The notes beneath the pieces are model-generated. The model saw only the letters and a program-made list of their open reading frames with translations. It was not told where the DNA came from and searched no databases. Made by a program: the position numbers and the translations under genes. From Diphasiastrum complanatum (lineage: Eukaryota; Streptophyta; Lycopodiopsida; Lycopodiales; Lycopodiaceae), in the NCBI GenBank assembly GCA_029204225.1, contig CM055094.1, positions 25,442,541 through 25,506,540 on the forward strand: DNA of 64,000 nt, read 5' to 3'. Below, piece after piece: positions 43,638 to 56,420 of the stretch (position 1 is the stretch's first letter; each line of letters starts with the position of its first letter).

Positions 43638-46196
43638 GATATCTCAGCAGAGGTGAAAGAAATTATCAACGCTGAACTTCAGACAGCTGCTGCAGAGAAG
43701 GTGGTCACGTTCGAGGAAGGGGACGACAAAATCACGAAGACTAAATTGTCTAGTGTTGTTATTGACAAGCCAATCTCAAAATCGAAGACGAAGGACTATG
43801 ACATCGTGACTGATATTGGATCTCTTTGTCCAAACATTACGTTTGAGCAGTTGTTGGCAGATAACACTTATTATAGTAAACAACTGAAACGTCTTTTTGC
43901 CCCCAAAAAGAATAAAAAAGATTCTCTGCTAGATGTTGGTGTTTTGTCTATTGATTTAGGTGATCTCAGTGCACCTGAAATTGATATTACCATTGCGGGA
44001 TGCCTGATAAAAAAAGTGTTAATTGACTCTGGTTCCAGTGTGAACATAATAACAGAAGACACATCTCATGCTTTGGGGCTGACTGACATTCAACCGACAC
44101 AACAAAACATCAAGTTAGCTGATTCGACACGACGAAAACCTGTTGGAGAACTGAAGGATGTCACTGTTTACATTCAAGCCAAGCCATTCACGATGAATTT
44201 CATAGTTATCAAACCACTTGGTTTGTCATCTTATTCTGTGCTGATTGTGTTTATCCCTTCATCCAGAGAAATGTTTTTTCGGTATGAAAGAAGGAATATT
44301 ACTCGGACACAAAATATCTAACAAAGGAATAGAAGTCGACAAAGATAAAGTCAAGCTTATAAAGAATCTCCAGATACCAACCGATTTACGTGAACTAAGA
44401 GCTTTCTTAGGACATGTCGGCTATTATCGGAGATTTAATCAAAATCATGCTTCTATTGCTGCCTCTCTTACACATCTTCTGAAGAAACAAGTGGAATACT
44501 TGTGGATGAATGGACAGCAGAAAGCATTTGAAGAACTTAAGCAAAGGTTGATCAATGCTCCTATTCTGAGACCACCCAACTAGGCTATTTTATTTCATAG
44601 TTTTGTTGATGTTTCTGCATTTGCTATTGGTGTCTGTCTGAGCCAGAAGGATGACCAAAAGAAAGATCATCCCATTTCCTATGCGAGTCGACAGCTTAGT
44701 GTATCAGAGAAAAATTATTCGGCTATAGAAAGGGAAGCACTTGGCATGATTTTCATTGTTAAGAAATTTCGACATTATTTGCTGGAATATGCATATATTT
44801 TTCATGTGGATCATTATGCTCTTAAGTATCTTGTAAATAAACCAAATCTATCAAGACGAATTGCTCGATGGGTTCTACTTCTGCAGGAATTCACTTATCA
44901 AGTAGAGCTTCATCAAGGAAAGTATCATACAAATGCCGATTATCTATTGCGACTCAGCACGAGAAAAATTGAAGAACCAATTAATGATGATTTTTCAGAC
45001 GAACATTTATTCGAGATTTCATCTACAAATTTGCTATATTCTGATAGTATTATTTATCTCAAAGATCAGATATATCTGGATGGTTATGATTTGGAGCAAA
45101 AGACAGTTTTTCAATATAAGGTAGCACCTTATACTATTATTAACAATGTTCTATACAAGCTTGGTACTGATCATCAGCTACGAAGATGTCTCTAAACAAC
45201 AGATATTAAAAAGGTTGTTCAAGTCTTACATTCAGAAGATGTTGGAGGACACTTTGCCTTAAAAAACACAGTTAATAAGATATTGACTGCCAAGTATTGG
45301 TGGCCAACAATGTTCAAGGATGTATCAAATTTTATTCGTTTGTGCGATCCATGCCAAAGATCTGACAGGCCTACAAAAGCAATGAATTGGCCATTGACAC
45401 CAATCCTGCCTCTTGCACCATTTGAGAAGTGGGGGATTGACTTTGTCAGTCCAATTAAACTTGTGACTCGATATACGAAATGTCATTATATTCTAGTTGC
45501 AACGGATTATGCTACAAAGAACGTTGAAGCACAGGCGACGAAACGAAACGAAACGATGTGAAAACTGTCGCGACATTCTTATTCAAAAGTATAATCACAA
45601 GATATGTTTGTCCACTTGAACTAGTAAGTGACCGAGATACACATTTTCTAAATGACACTATACGGTTACTGACAACATATTTTCTGATTAAACACAGAAA
45701 AACTACTCCGTATAATCCAAAAGCAAATGAGTTGACAGAGAGAGCTAATGGAATTTTATGTAAGATCCTGGACAAAATTACTATTGCTCATGCAACAGAT
45801 TGGGATCAGAAACTACCATCAGTTATTTGGGCTTATCGAAACATAGAAAAAATCACGACGAAGTAGACACCATATTTTCTTACATATGGTATGCATCCTA
45901 TTTTGCCTATTGAATTTGAGGTGAAAATTTTTCGTATTCAAGCTCAGGAAATCCAGGAACAGAGGAAGAAGAAGTATGAAAGTCGTATCAGAAAATGTGA
46001 TTTTAAAGCTGAGGTCTTTGCGCTGATATATGACTGTCGACATCAAAAGCTCCCCGAAAAACTCCATATGTGATGGCTTGGACCGTATAAAGTCATAGAG
46101 GTGTCTGAGAATGGTTCTGTACAACTTCAATCACTTGAAGGTGAACTGTTACCTACATGTATTAATGGGTCCAAACTGAAGAAATACTATTTTTGA
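43638..46196 (+). pseudogene. Gypsy G: protease, partial RT, RNase H, integrase
   Basis: Same family as E/F. A gag tail and protease (IDSGSSVNIITEDTSHALG, to about 44245) join directly to the RT connection (KCFFGMKEGILLGHKIS), so the RT fingers and FIDD palm are deleted. RNase H follows (44600-45190, YASRQLSVSEKNYSAIERE) with stops. Integrase comes next, with a zinc finger ([17 protein letters not shown]), the core WGIDFV, SDRDTHF and the glutamate in NELTERANG, then the chromatin-end segment GELLPT near 46150. The reading frame is broken at least five times. The integrase core residues survive although RT is gone. Confidence 0.88.
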
Positions 46197-46739
46197 CCAA
46201 TTTTTTTTTTTATTCTTATTCTTTTGTAGTATTTTTCTGAAATTGATCGTGAATTTTATTTATCTTTTCTGGTATTTTTCGCGACTTTTCTTTCATCTTT
46301 TCTAGAAATTTTCGTGAAATTTTCAAGAATTTTTCTTGACTTCTTTCAATCTTTCAAGATATTTCTTTCTTGACTTCACTTGATTTTAATGTATTTTCGA
46401 GAACTTTTCAATAATTCTTCGCGACACTCAATTTGTTAATCCAATCATGTTTTAAATTTCGTAGAATGTTTTCGAGAATTTTTCTAGAATCTTTTCTACC
46501 ATTTTTCTTCAATTTTTCGAGAAATTTTCTATTATTTTTCTGTTGAGTGATTATGATAATGTTATTCATTTTTCGAGAATATTTCGAGAGATTTTCTAGT
46601 ATCTTACTAAATTTTTCGAGAAATTTTTGTGAGTTTCTGTATCATTTTCTAGGATCATGTGAGAAGTTTTTGCGAATCTTTCTAGAATCTTTCTAGCATA
46701 TTTTTGAGAATCTCTCAAGAATCTCTTGACTTACTTTTT
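46197..46739 (+). repeat. AT-rich spacer with TTTTCGAGAATTTTTC motifs (copy 1)
   Basis: The spacer is dominated by short degenerate motifs of the form TTTTCKAGAATTTTTC, many centred on TCGAGA, TCTAGAA or TCGCGA. A matching spacer sits at 52880-53395 after the second pol copy. It has no coding capacity. Confidence 0.75.
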
Positions 46740-47126
46740 GTATTCCTCCATTAAAGATGATGGCCACGTGATCATCATTATTCACACATGTGTATGCTCA
46801 CATATCAAAACAGATATTGTTTATTCTTAATTTATTTTTTTTCTTTTGACAAACGGTCTTTCGTCATTAAAGATCGATCTGTCAAATCATAGTGTGAAAC
46901 TCTGAGCCATGTACGTCCTCCATAAATAGAAATGACAGATGTCATATGACCATGCCATGTCATCATCCCTTCCACACCGCTACTGCATATCATCGTTATT
47001 TTTCATTTTTCTTCCTTACACTTTCTGCCTGCAAGTTTATGCTTTTCTACGTTCATTCTCTTTGTGATCAAAGCACTCTTATACAAACTATTGTGATCTA
47101 CGGAGCTGTCATCAAACATTCAACCA
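46740..47126 (+). promoter_or_regulatory. Candidate internal promoter before third ORF (copy 1)
   Basis: It contains GGCCACGTG (G-box, 46763-46770), CACACATGTG, and a TATA-like CATAAATAGA (46921-46930) about 200 bases before the ATG at 47127. The same elements in the same order occur before the second copy. Inference only: they could drive a separate transcript for the third ORF. Confidence 0.4.
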
Positions 47127-49778
47127 ATGGCTTCTAGATTGAGTTCAAATTCTACTATCATCTGGAAAGCATGCGTAGGAATCCGCCTGGCATCCATCTA
47201 GTCCTTTTTGGATCGATGCAGGTTGGGTGATCTGAAAGTGGACCCTTTTATAATCCTGTCAGACATCAGTACTGAATTTGTAAACTCTATCCATTCAGTT
47301 TCTGAGGTTGACTTCAAAGTTCACGTACGAGGCAAATTCTTCACTATCTCTAAAGACCTGTTCTGCACAACCCTCGGATTACCAAGGGATGGGAAGATGG
47401 TTTCGACAAATAAAGATCCAGTGGATGAAGCGCCCCACTTCCTAAGCAACTGCTTCGTACCCATGAAGGGTTACAAAATCATCATGATTTGAGATACAAC
47501 TTTTAAGCTGTTCTATAAATACGTGAACCAGACAATATTTTTGACGGATGCGGACGCAACAATGTTAGTTCAAAATTTTGGTTACATATTGGACGCGCTA
47601 GTGGGTAATCCAGTTTGCTTCGGTGTCATTACATACAAGGCTTTTTTGCGATGGATTAAACATCAAAAGTTTTATGGAGTTGGAGCCCATGTTTCTCAAC
47701 TGTGCGCTCATTTTAAAATTTTGACTGAACAAGAGAAAACCATGTTGATGGGAAGGATGTTGGCTCCCAAGCCTATTGATCTTTCCAGCCTCCTGTCTGT
47801 CCCTATCCCAGTTACATCATATGCTGCACCAGCAGTCGAAGTAGCAGCTACCACTGCTATGGACATTGATGCTGCACAATTCCAATCAGACACAGCTCTA
47901 GTTGTTGATGTTGCTGTTGATTCTTCAAAGCTAGCATCTGCTTCCACATCTCAAAAGCAGCAGAGTGCATCCACCTTTGATGATGATGCAACCCAGTCCG
48001 ACACATCAGACAAAGGACGAACAGCTGCTGAAGGTGACACTAGGGCACCTATTGAAGATGAAGATGAACCAGACAACCAGCCCCAGTAGTTTCGAACCAT
48101 GACAGAGAAAGCCAAAAATCTAGTGGCTGAAGTGTATGAGTTGGACAAGTACCATCAACAGATTACCATGGAGTTTGTTAACTCAGAAAGGAGATGCTAA
48201 AAATATCTAAAGACGTCCTACGAGAAGATCGATTCGCTCGAATCAGATAATACAAAACTGATTGAACAAAATCGTTCTCTCGAAACATAGCTTCAGACTT
48301 TAATAAAAGAAGTTTATTCTATGAAGCAGACAAATAAGACGATTGAGGCCAAGTCTAACAATTTTCAGACTCAAAATAATTCTTTGAAGCAGCAACTTCT
48401 GGCTGCAAATCAACATAACGTCGCTCTCCATAAATATTTACAAGAGGAGCGAATGACGCGAATAAAGACAGAAGCTACTCTTTCTCTGAGCACCAATGCA
48501 GGGTCAATCACAGTCGACCTCACAAAGCTGAACCAGCTCCAAGGCCAGATGCTCGAAAATTTTCGAGTCGAGTTCTTGCAACCACTCGAGGATGCGAAGG
48601 CACTTGTCGAGGAAGAGTTGGCTGAGTTGAAGGAGCTCTCGAGTGAAGCCACCCCATCTTGCAGCGGGCCTGACTCTCACGAAGAATATCTTCAGGCCCT
48701 GCTTCGCATTGATGACCTTACACAACAACATCAAGCTGTGCCATCCTGTTCCGGAGCCTCAGACCATCCTGAATATTTGGAGGCTGTCGCGAATCTCGAC
48801 AAGCTCGAACAGGAGCTATCAAATCTCAGGCAACAATTGGAAGATCAGAAGCTGGCTGCTGAGTTGCAAACTTAGGATTTGGCAACTGCATCTACACAGC
48901 CAAAGCGAACACGATGCAATCAGTCGAAGGTATGTGCTGATAGATTCCGTGCATTTGTTGAACGCTTCTGGAAATGGTGTCCACATGCATTTAATATTGA
49001 ATTGCAATGGCGTGTGAATTACATGATGCTACCAGGCGTAGTAGGCATCACCTTCAACGAACGGAAGCGACCTTGGGAGAAGGACGAGTTTCTTTGATTA
49101 TGGGCCCAGTTCTCTATCGAACAGAAATGATGTCTCTGTTGGGGCATAATCCAGGGTAAGTTCCAGGTTGTGCCTTTTGGATCAGCAGAATTATACATAG
49201 GCTCTTCGACTATGTATGCTTTAGAATATATTCGAATCAAAGAATTTCAACTTTTGGGGAACGAAGACAATAAGCGACATTTTTGGAAGCAAAAGTCGTA
49301 GTTTCAACTGTACAAACCACAAGTTGTTGCGGATCTGGGCAAATTCGACGATGACGGGCTGCTAATAACTGTAAATATGGCCTATCCTGAACTCTTCAGT
49401 CTGTATGTGGATTGAGAGCAAAATCTTGCAAAAATTCGACACAATCTGCGAGACAGAAGAAAGTCATTTTGTTACAAGCAGTTCTATACATACTCATTTT
49501 GGCAGTTTGGTACTTTCACGGCAAAGACATTATCTTTTGTTCAAAATCTTTATATTAAAAGCTCTTTTATTAGATTTTCAGCTCGAAACTGTAAAGAAAT
49601 CACACTTCGTAGTGATTTAAACGAAGATACAAAGTTAACTCAGGAGCTGTTCGATGGAACATTGCTTCCGGTTAAGCTAGAGGAATTTGGCAAATCCAAA
49701 GAAGACTTGCTGTTGATCAAAGCTCAACAAAACTTGGAGTTTGCTCAGAAATTATATGAAGAACTGAATCGTTCATGA
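47127..49778 (+). pseudogene. Large third ORF downstream of gypsy integrase (copy 1)
   Basis: From ATG (MASRLSSNS) to TGA the span is 2652 bases, a multiple of three, interrupted by stops (for example near 47199 and 47490) and small shifts. The N-terminal part (DFKVHVRGKFFTISKDLFC, TTLGLPRDGK) resembles the plant Transposase_32-type domain that I recall from gypsy third ORFs. A middle part is acidic and Gln/Ser/Asp-rich (DDDATQSDTSDK), then comes a long coiled coil (48321-48872), then a Trp/Tyr-rich C-terminal domain (ERFWKWCPHAFNIELQWRV, MAYPELFSLYVD). There are no membrane segments or signal peptide, so it is not an obvious envelope gene. Its function is unknown. Confidence 0.75.
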
Positions 49779-50053
49779 ATATTCATTCGTGCCTTTGTCG
49801 TGGTGATGATTATGTTTGATGCTAAACCCAAATCTTTGAAGTTTTAGAGCTATTTTGAAGTTTGATTGTAGTTTTCATCAACAATTCAAAGATCAACTCA
49901 AAACAACCTATTCAACGAAACAACAAAGACACATATGCTCTAAGACGAAGAAATATCTAAAGGACGAATAATATGAAAAAATATCTTTTCACCTTCACGA
50001 AAATCTGACGAACAAGAATGTTTCGCGAATAATCCTTGAACTGAAGATGATAT
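49779..50053 (+). other. Third-ORF 3' untranslated segment, truncated at duplication junction
   Basis: This matches 56421-56695 (TTCATGAATATTCATTC, CAACAATTCAAAGATCAACTC, CGCGAATAATCCTTGAA). At about 50053 it switches from the untranslated sequence into the protease-RT linker (AACCAGGTTGACAAC), losing the purine tract and LTR that follow in the second copy. Confidence 0.75.
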
Positions 50054-52879
50054 GTTCAACCAGGTTGACAACAAGAATACATATATTGAGTCAACCATGC
50101 ACGAAATTCATGGCCATACCATGGCCAATATGACAAAAGGTATCATATTACCAGATTCTAATGAACTAATTGAATTTGCACCTGGCAGATTTGTGCATGT
50201 TTCAAAGTCACTTGGAGAATCAGAGCTGGCGGAATTCACTGAATTATTGAAGGAGTATCAAGATGTTTTCGCCTGGTCGCTCGACGATTTGAAAGGTATA
50301 CCGACAGAATTTGGAGAGCATCATATTGATCTTAAGGAAGATGTTGTACTTGTTCGACAGAGACAATATCGTCTCAATCCAAAGTACTCTCTCATGGTTA
50401 AGGACGAACTCAACAAGCACCTTAAGACAAGTATTATCTATCCCGTCTTAAGCAGTGAATGAGTTTCACCCATTGTTGTCGTCCCAAAGAAGAAGACTGG
50501 CAAAATACGAATATGCCAGGATTTCCACAAACTCAATGCTTCCACAAGGAAAGACCATCATCCTCTGCCCTTCACTGATTCCATCTTAGATCAGGTTGCT
50601 GGTCAAGAGCGTTACAGTTTCTGGGACAGATTTTTTGGATATAATCAGGTTGGAGTGCAAAAGGAAGATCGTTCAAAGACCACATTCACTATGGATGGGA
50701 GCACTTATGCCTACAACAAAATGCCCTTTGGTCTTTGTAATGCACCAGCGACTTTTCAGCGAATCATGATGTTAATTTTCGTTGCCTTCCTAAGAACTTT
50801 TTTCGAAATATTTATTGATGATTTCCGTAAATATAGTGATATCAAGACACACCTCCAGAAGCTGAAATTAGCATTGCAATGGTGTCGAGATACTTGTTTA
50901 TCCCTTCATCCAAAGAAATGTTTTTTCGGTATGAAAGAAGGAATATTACTCGGACACAAGATATCTAACACATGAATAGAAGTTGACAAAGATAAAGTCG
51001 AGCTTATAAAGAATCTCCTGATACCAACCAATTTACGTGAACTAAGAGCTTTCTTAGGACATGTCGGCTATTATCGGAGATTTATTCAAAATCATGCTTC
51101 TATTGTTGTCTCTCTTACACATCTACTGAAGAAACAAGTGGAATACTTGTGGACAAATGAACAACAGAAAACATTCGAAGAACTCTAGCAAAGGTTGATC
51201 AATGCTCCTATTCCGAGACCACCCAACTGGGCTATTTTATTTCATAGTTATGTTGATGTTTCTGCATTTGCTATTGGCATCTATCTGAGCCAGAAGGACG
51301 ACCAGAAGAATGATCATCCCATTTACTATGCGAGTCGACAGCTCAGTGCCTCAGAGAAGAATTATTCGGCTATAGAAAGGGAAGCACTTGGCATGATTTT
51401 CATTGTTAAGAAATTTTGGCATTATTTGCTGGGATATGCATTTATTTTTCACGTTGATCACTATGCTCTTAAGTATCTTGTAAATAAACTAGATCTATCC
51501 GGACGAATTGCTCGATGGGTTCTACCTCTATAGGAATTCACTTATCAAGTAGAACTTCGTCAAGAAAAGTATCATACAAATGCTGATTATCTATCGCGAC
51601 TCAGCACTGAAAAATTTGAAGAACCAATTGATGATGATTTTCCAGACGAACATCTATTTGAAATTTCTTCCACAAATTCATTATATTCTGATATCATTAC
51701 TTATCTCAAGGATCAGATATATCCGGATGGTTATGATTTGGAGCAAAAGACAAATTTTCAATATAAGGTAGCACCTTATACGATTATTAACAATGTTCTG
51801 TACAAGCTTGGTGTTGATCATCAGCTACAAAGATGTCTCGAAATAACAGACATTAAAAAAGTCGTTAAAGCCTTACATTCAGAAGATGCTGGAGGACACT
51901 TTGCCTTAAAGAACACAGTTAATAAAATATTGACTGCCAAGTATTGGTGGCCAACAATGTTCAAGGATGTATCAAATTTTATTCGTTCATGCGATCCATG
52001 CCAGAAATTTGGTAAACCTACCAAAGCAATGAATTGGCCATTGACACCAATCCTAGCTCTTGCACCATTTGAGAAGTGGGGGATTGACTTTGTCGGTCCA
52101 ATCAAACCTGTGACCTGACATACTAAATGTCGTTATATTCTAGTTGCAACAGATTATGCTACAAAGAACGTTGAAGCAGAGGCAATGAAACGAAACGATG
52201 CAAAAACTGTCGCGACGTTCTTATTCAAAAGTATAATCACAAGATATGGTTGTCCACTTGAACTAGTAACTGATCGAGGTACACAATTTCTAAATGACAC
52301 TATACGGTTGCTGACAACATATTTTCTGATCAAACACAGAAAAACTACACCGTGTAATCCAAAAGAAAACGGGACAAAATTACTATTGCACATGCAACAG
52401 ATTGGGATCAGAAACTACCATCAGTTCTTTGGGCTTATTGTAACACAAAAAAAATTACGACGAAACAGACACCATATTTTCTTACATATGGTATGCATCC
52501 TATTTTGTTTATTGAATTTGAGGTGAAAACTTTTCGTATTCAAGCTCAACGAACAGATGAAGACTGTGTTAACGAAAGGTTGACCAATATTGAAGAACTA
52601 GCTGAAGCTCGTGCGAATTCACATAAACTAACGGAGGAAATCCAGGAACAAAGGAAGAAGAAATATGATAGTCATATCAGAAAATGTGATCTTAAAAGAC
52701 TTTGCGCTGATATATGACAGTCGACATCAAAAGTTCCTCGGAAAACTCCATATGAGATGGCTTGGACATTATAAAGTCATAGAGGTGTTTGATAATGGTT
52801 TTGTACAACTTCAATCACTTGAAGGTGAGCTGTTACCTACACGTATTAATGGGTCCAGACTAAAGAAATACTACCTTTG
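50054..52879 (+). pseudogene. Gypsy H: RT, RNase H, integrase
   Basis: Second pol copy, beginning in the protease-RT linker (STMHEIHGHTMANMTKGI). RT is nearly full (PKKKTGKIRICQDFHKLNAS, YAYNKMPFGLCNAPATF, FIDD near 50815, KEGILLGHKIS). RNase H is at 51195-51600 (YASRQLSASEKNYSAIERE). The integrase zinc finger is near 51880-52000, and the core has WGIDFVGPIK and TDRGTQF. A deletion after NPKENG (near 52372) removes the segment with the catalytic glutamate. Stops at 50461, 50974, 51188, 51531 and 52116, with shifts, make it non-coding as a whole. RT is better preserved here than in G. Confidence 0.88.
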
Positions 52880-53395
52880 ACCAGAATTTTTTTTATTCTT
52901 ATTCTTTTCTAGTATTTTTCTAGAATTTATCGCGAATCTTCTTTTATCTTTTCTAATATTTTTCGCGACTTTTCTTTTATCTTTTCTAGAAATTTTTGTG
53001 AAATTTTCTACCACCCTCCAACATTTTTCGAAGTATTTTCAAGAGCTTTTTGAGAACTTTTCGCGACACTCAATTTGTAAATCAAAACGTGTTTTAATTT
53101 TTGTGGACCGTTTTCAAGAATTTTTCTAGAATCTTTTTTAGCATTTTTTTTTTCCATTTTTTCGAGAAGTTTTTTAGCTTTTGTTTGAGAAATTGTTATA
53201 ATTGTTCATTTTTCGACAATATTTTGAGAAATTTTCTAGTATCTTACCAAATTTTTTGAGAAATTTTCGTGAGTTTCTGTATCATTTTCTAGGATTCCAC
53301 AAGAAGGTTTTGCGAAACTTTCTAGAATCTTTCTAGCATATTTTTGAGAATCTTTTCGAAAATCTCTCGACCTACTTATTGTATTCATCCATTAA
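52880..53395 (+). repeat. AT-rich spacer with TTTTCGAGAATTTTTC motifs (copy 2)
   Basis: Partner of 46197-46739, with the same motif style and overall order (CAGTATTTTTCTAG, TTTCTGTATCATTTTCTAGG, CTTTCTAGAATCTTTCTAGC). Conservation of order shows duplication rather than chance AT-richness. Confidence 0.75.
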
Positions 53396-53756
53396 AAATG
53401 ATGGCCACGTGAACATTATTCACACGTGTGTACGATCACGTATCAAAACAGATATTGTTTCTCTTAGTTTTTTTTTTCACAAACGGTCTTTCGTCATTAA
53501 GATTGATCTGTCAAATCATAGTTTGAAACTCTGAGCCATGCACGTCCTCCATAAATGGAAATGACAGATGTCATGTCACCATGCCACATCATCATCCCTT
53601 CAACACCGCTACTGCATATCATCGTAATTTTCCATTTTTCTTTCTTACACTTTCTTCCTACAATTACATGCTTTCCTGCGCTCACTCTCTCTGCGATCAA
53701 AGCGATTTTGTATGCCCTATTGCGATCTACGGAGCTGTCGTCAATCATTCGATGTA
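53396..53756 (+). promoter_or_regulatory. Candidate internal promoter before third ORF (copy 2)
   Basis: It holds GGCCACGTG (G-box at 53406-53411), CACACGTGTG, and TATA-like CATAAATG (53550-53557), spaced as in copy 1 relative to the ATG at 53757. Confidence 0.4.
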
Positions 53757-56420
53757 ATGGCTTCTAGATTGAGCTCAAGTTTTACTATTATCTAGAAAGC
53801 ACGCGCAGGAATCCGCTTGGCATCCATCCAGTCCTATTTGGATCGATGCAGGTTGGGTGATCTAAAAGTGGATCCTTCCATCATGCTATCTGAAGTCAGT
53901 ACAGAATTTGTGAACTCCATCCACTTTATCTCTGAGGTAGACTTCAAAGTACATGTGCGAGGAAAATTTTTCACCATTACTGAAGACCTGTTCTGCACAG
54001 CCCTCGGATTACCATTGGATGGGAAGATTGTTTCGACAAACAAAAACTTAGTGGATGAAGCGGCACATTTTTTGAGCAATTGTTTCGTACCAACGAAGGG
54101 GTACAAGATTTCAATGATCAGATATATGACATTCAAGCTGTTCTGTAAATATGCCAATCAAGCAATATGTTTGACGAATGCGGATGCAACAATTTCAATC
54201 CAGAATTTTGGTTATATATTGGACGCATTAGCGGGAAATCCAGTTTGCGTTGGTGTTATTACATACAAGGCTTTTTTTCCGATGGATTAAACACCAAAAG
54301 TTTTCTGGAGTCGGAGCACATGTTTCTCGATTGTGCGCTCATTTTGAAATTTTGACTGAGCAAAAGAAAACCATGCTGACGGGAAGGATGTTGGCTCTAA
54401 AGCCAATTGATCTTTCCAGCCTCCTGACCGTGCCTATTCCGATTACAGCAGATGTTGCGCCAACAGTCGAAGTAGCAGCTGCTATGGAGATAGATACTGC
54501 ACCTCACAACAAGCTGCAGTTGATACTAGTGCTATGGATAAAGATGGAACTGCTGTTGCTGCTGATTCTTCAAAGCCAGCAATTGTTTCTACATCCCAGA
54601 AGCAACAGAGTGCATCTACCTCGGATGACGATGCAACTCAATCCGATACGTCAGAAAAGGCTCGAGCAGCTGCTGAAGGCGACACTGGAGCACCTATGGA
54701 AGATGAAGATGAACCAGACAACCAGCCCCAATGGTTTTGCACCATGACCGAAAGAGCGATAAACTTAGTGGCTGAAGTTTATGAGTTGGACAAGTACCAC
54801 TAGAAGATCACCATGGAGTTTGTTAACTCAGAAAGGAGATGCCAAGACGATCAAAAGGTGTCCTACAAGAAAATCGATTCGCTCGAATCAGACAACATGA
54901 AGCTGATTGAACGAAATTGTTCTCTTGAAACACAGCTTTAGACGGTAATAAAAGAAGCTGATTTTTTGAAGCAGACAAATAAGCGATTGAGGCCAAGTTT
55001 GACAATTTTCAAACTCAAAATAATTCTTTGAAGCAACAACTTTTGGCTGCAAATCAATACAACGTCGCTCTCCAGAAATATTTATAGGAGGAGCAAATGA
55101 CCCGAATAAAGACAGAAGCTGCTTTTTCTCTGAGCACCAATGTAGGGTCAATCATAGTCGACCTCACGAAACTGAACCAGCTCCAAGGCCAGATGCTAAA
55201 TTTTTTTTGATTCGAGTCCTTGCAACCGCTTGAGGATGCGAAGGCACTTGTCGAGGAAGAGTTGGCTGAGCTGAAGGAGCTCTCGAGTGAAGCCACCCCA
55301 TCTTGCAGCAGGCCCAATTCACACGAAGAATACCTTTAGGCCCTGCTCCGCATTGATGACCTCACATAGCAACTTCAAGTTGTGTTTGCCTGCTCCGAAG
55401 CCTCAGACCATCCTGAATATTTGGAGGCAGTCACGAAGATTGACAAGCTCGCACATGAGTTGTCAGATATCAAGCAACAATTGGAAGATCAGAAGCTGGC
55501 TGCTGAGTTGCAAACTCAAGATTTGGCAACTGCATCTACACAGCCAAAGCGAACATGTCGTAATCAGTCAAAGGTATGTGTTGACAGATTCCGTGCATTT
55601 GCTGAACGCTTCTGGAAATGGTGTCCACATGCATTTAATATTGAATTGCAATGGCGTGTGGATTACATGATGCTACCAGGCGCAGTAGGCATCGCTTCAA
55701 CAAGTGAAAGCGACCTTGGGACAAGGACGACTTTCTATGGTTATGGGCCCAGCTCTCTATCGAGCAGAAAGGATGTCTCTGCTGGGGCATAATCCAGGAA
55801 AAATTCCAAGTCGTACCTTTTGATTTAGCAGAGTTATACATAGGCTCTTCAGCTATGTATGCTCTTGAATATATTCGAATCAAAGAATTCCAGTTTTTGA
55901 GGAACGAAGACAATAAACGACATTTTTTGAAACGAAAGTCGTAGTTTCAACTATACAAACCTCAAGCTGTTGCGGATTTAGGCGCATTCGATGATGCAGG
56001 GTTGCTGATTAATGTAAATATGGCCTATCCAGAACTCTTCAGTCTTTATGTGGATTGGGAGCGCAACCTTGCAAAATATTTTGCAGAGATTCGACATAAT
56101 CTGCAAGAAAGAAGGAAGTCATTCTGTTACAAGCAGTTCTGTACATATTCTTTTTGGCAGTTCGAAACTTTCGCGGCAAAGACATTGTTTTTCGTTCAAA
56201 ATCTTTATGTTAAAAGCTCTTTTATTAGAGTGATTCAAACGAAGATACAAAGTTAACTCAGGAGCTGTTCGATGGAACATTGCTCCCGGTTAAGCTAGAA
56301 GAATTCGGCAACTTACTAGTTGGCCGATATACGAAATCAAAAGAAGACTTGCTGTTGATTGAGGCTCAACAAAACTTGGAGTTTGCTCAAAAATTACAGT
56401 AAGAATTGAATCTTTCATGA
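53757..56420 (+). pseudogene. Large third ORF downstream of gypsy integrase (copy 2)
   Basis: The span is 2664 bases from ATG to TGA, again a multiple of three. It has the same layout as copy 1: VHVRGKFFTITEDLFCTALG domain, acidic Ser/Asp/Gln middle, coiled coil, and ERFWKWCPHAFNIELQWRV C-terminal part. Its stops and shifts mostly differ from those of copy 1 (for example TAG near 53793 where copy 1 has a Trp codon, while copy 1's early stop is a Gln codon here). So both decayed independently from an uninterrupted ancestor. Confidence 0.75.

Noticed and set aside
47127-56420. Third ORF as an envelope gene
   Set aside because: No signal peptide, transmembrane helix or cleavage site is visible; it is rich in coiled coil and acidic stretches instead.
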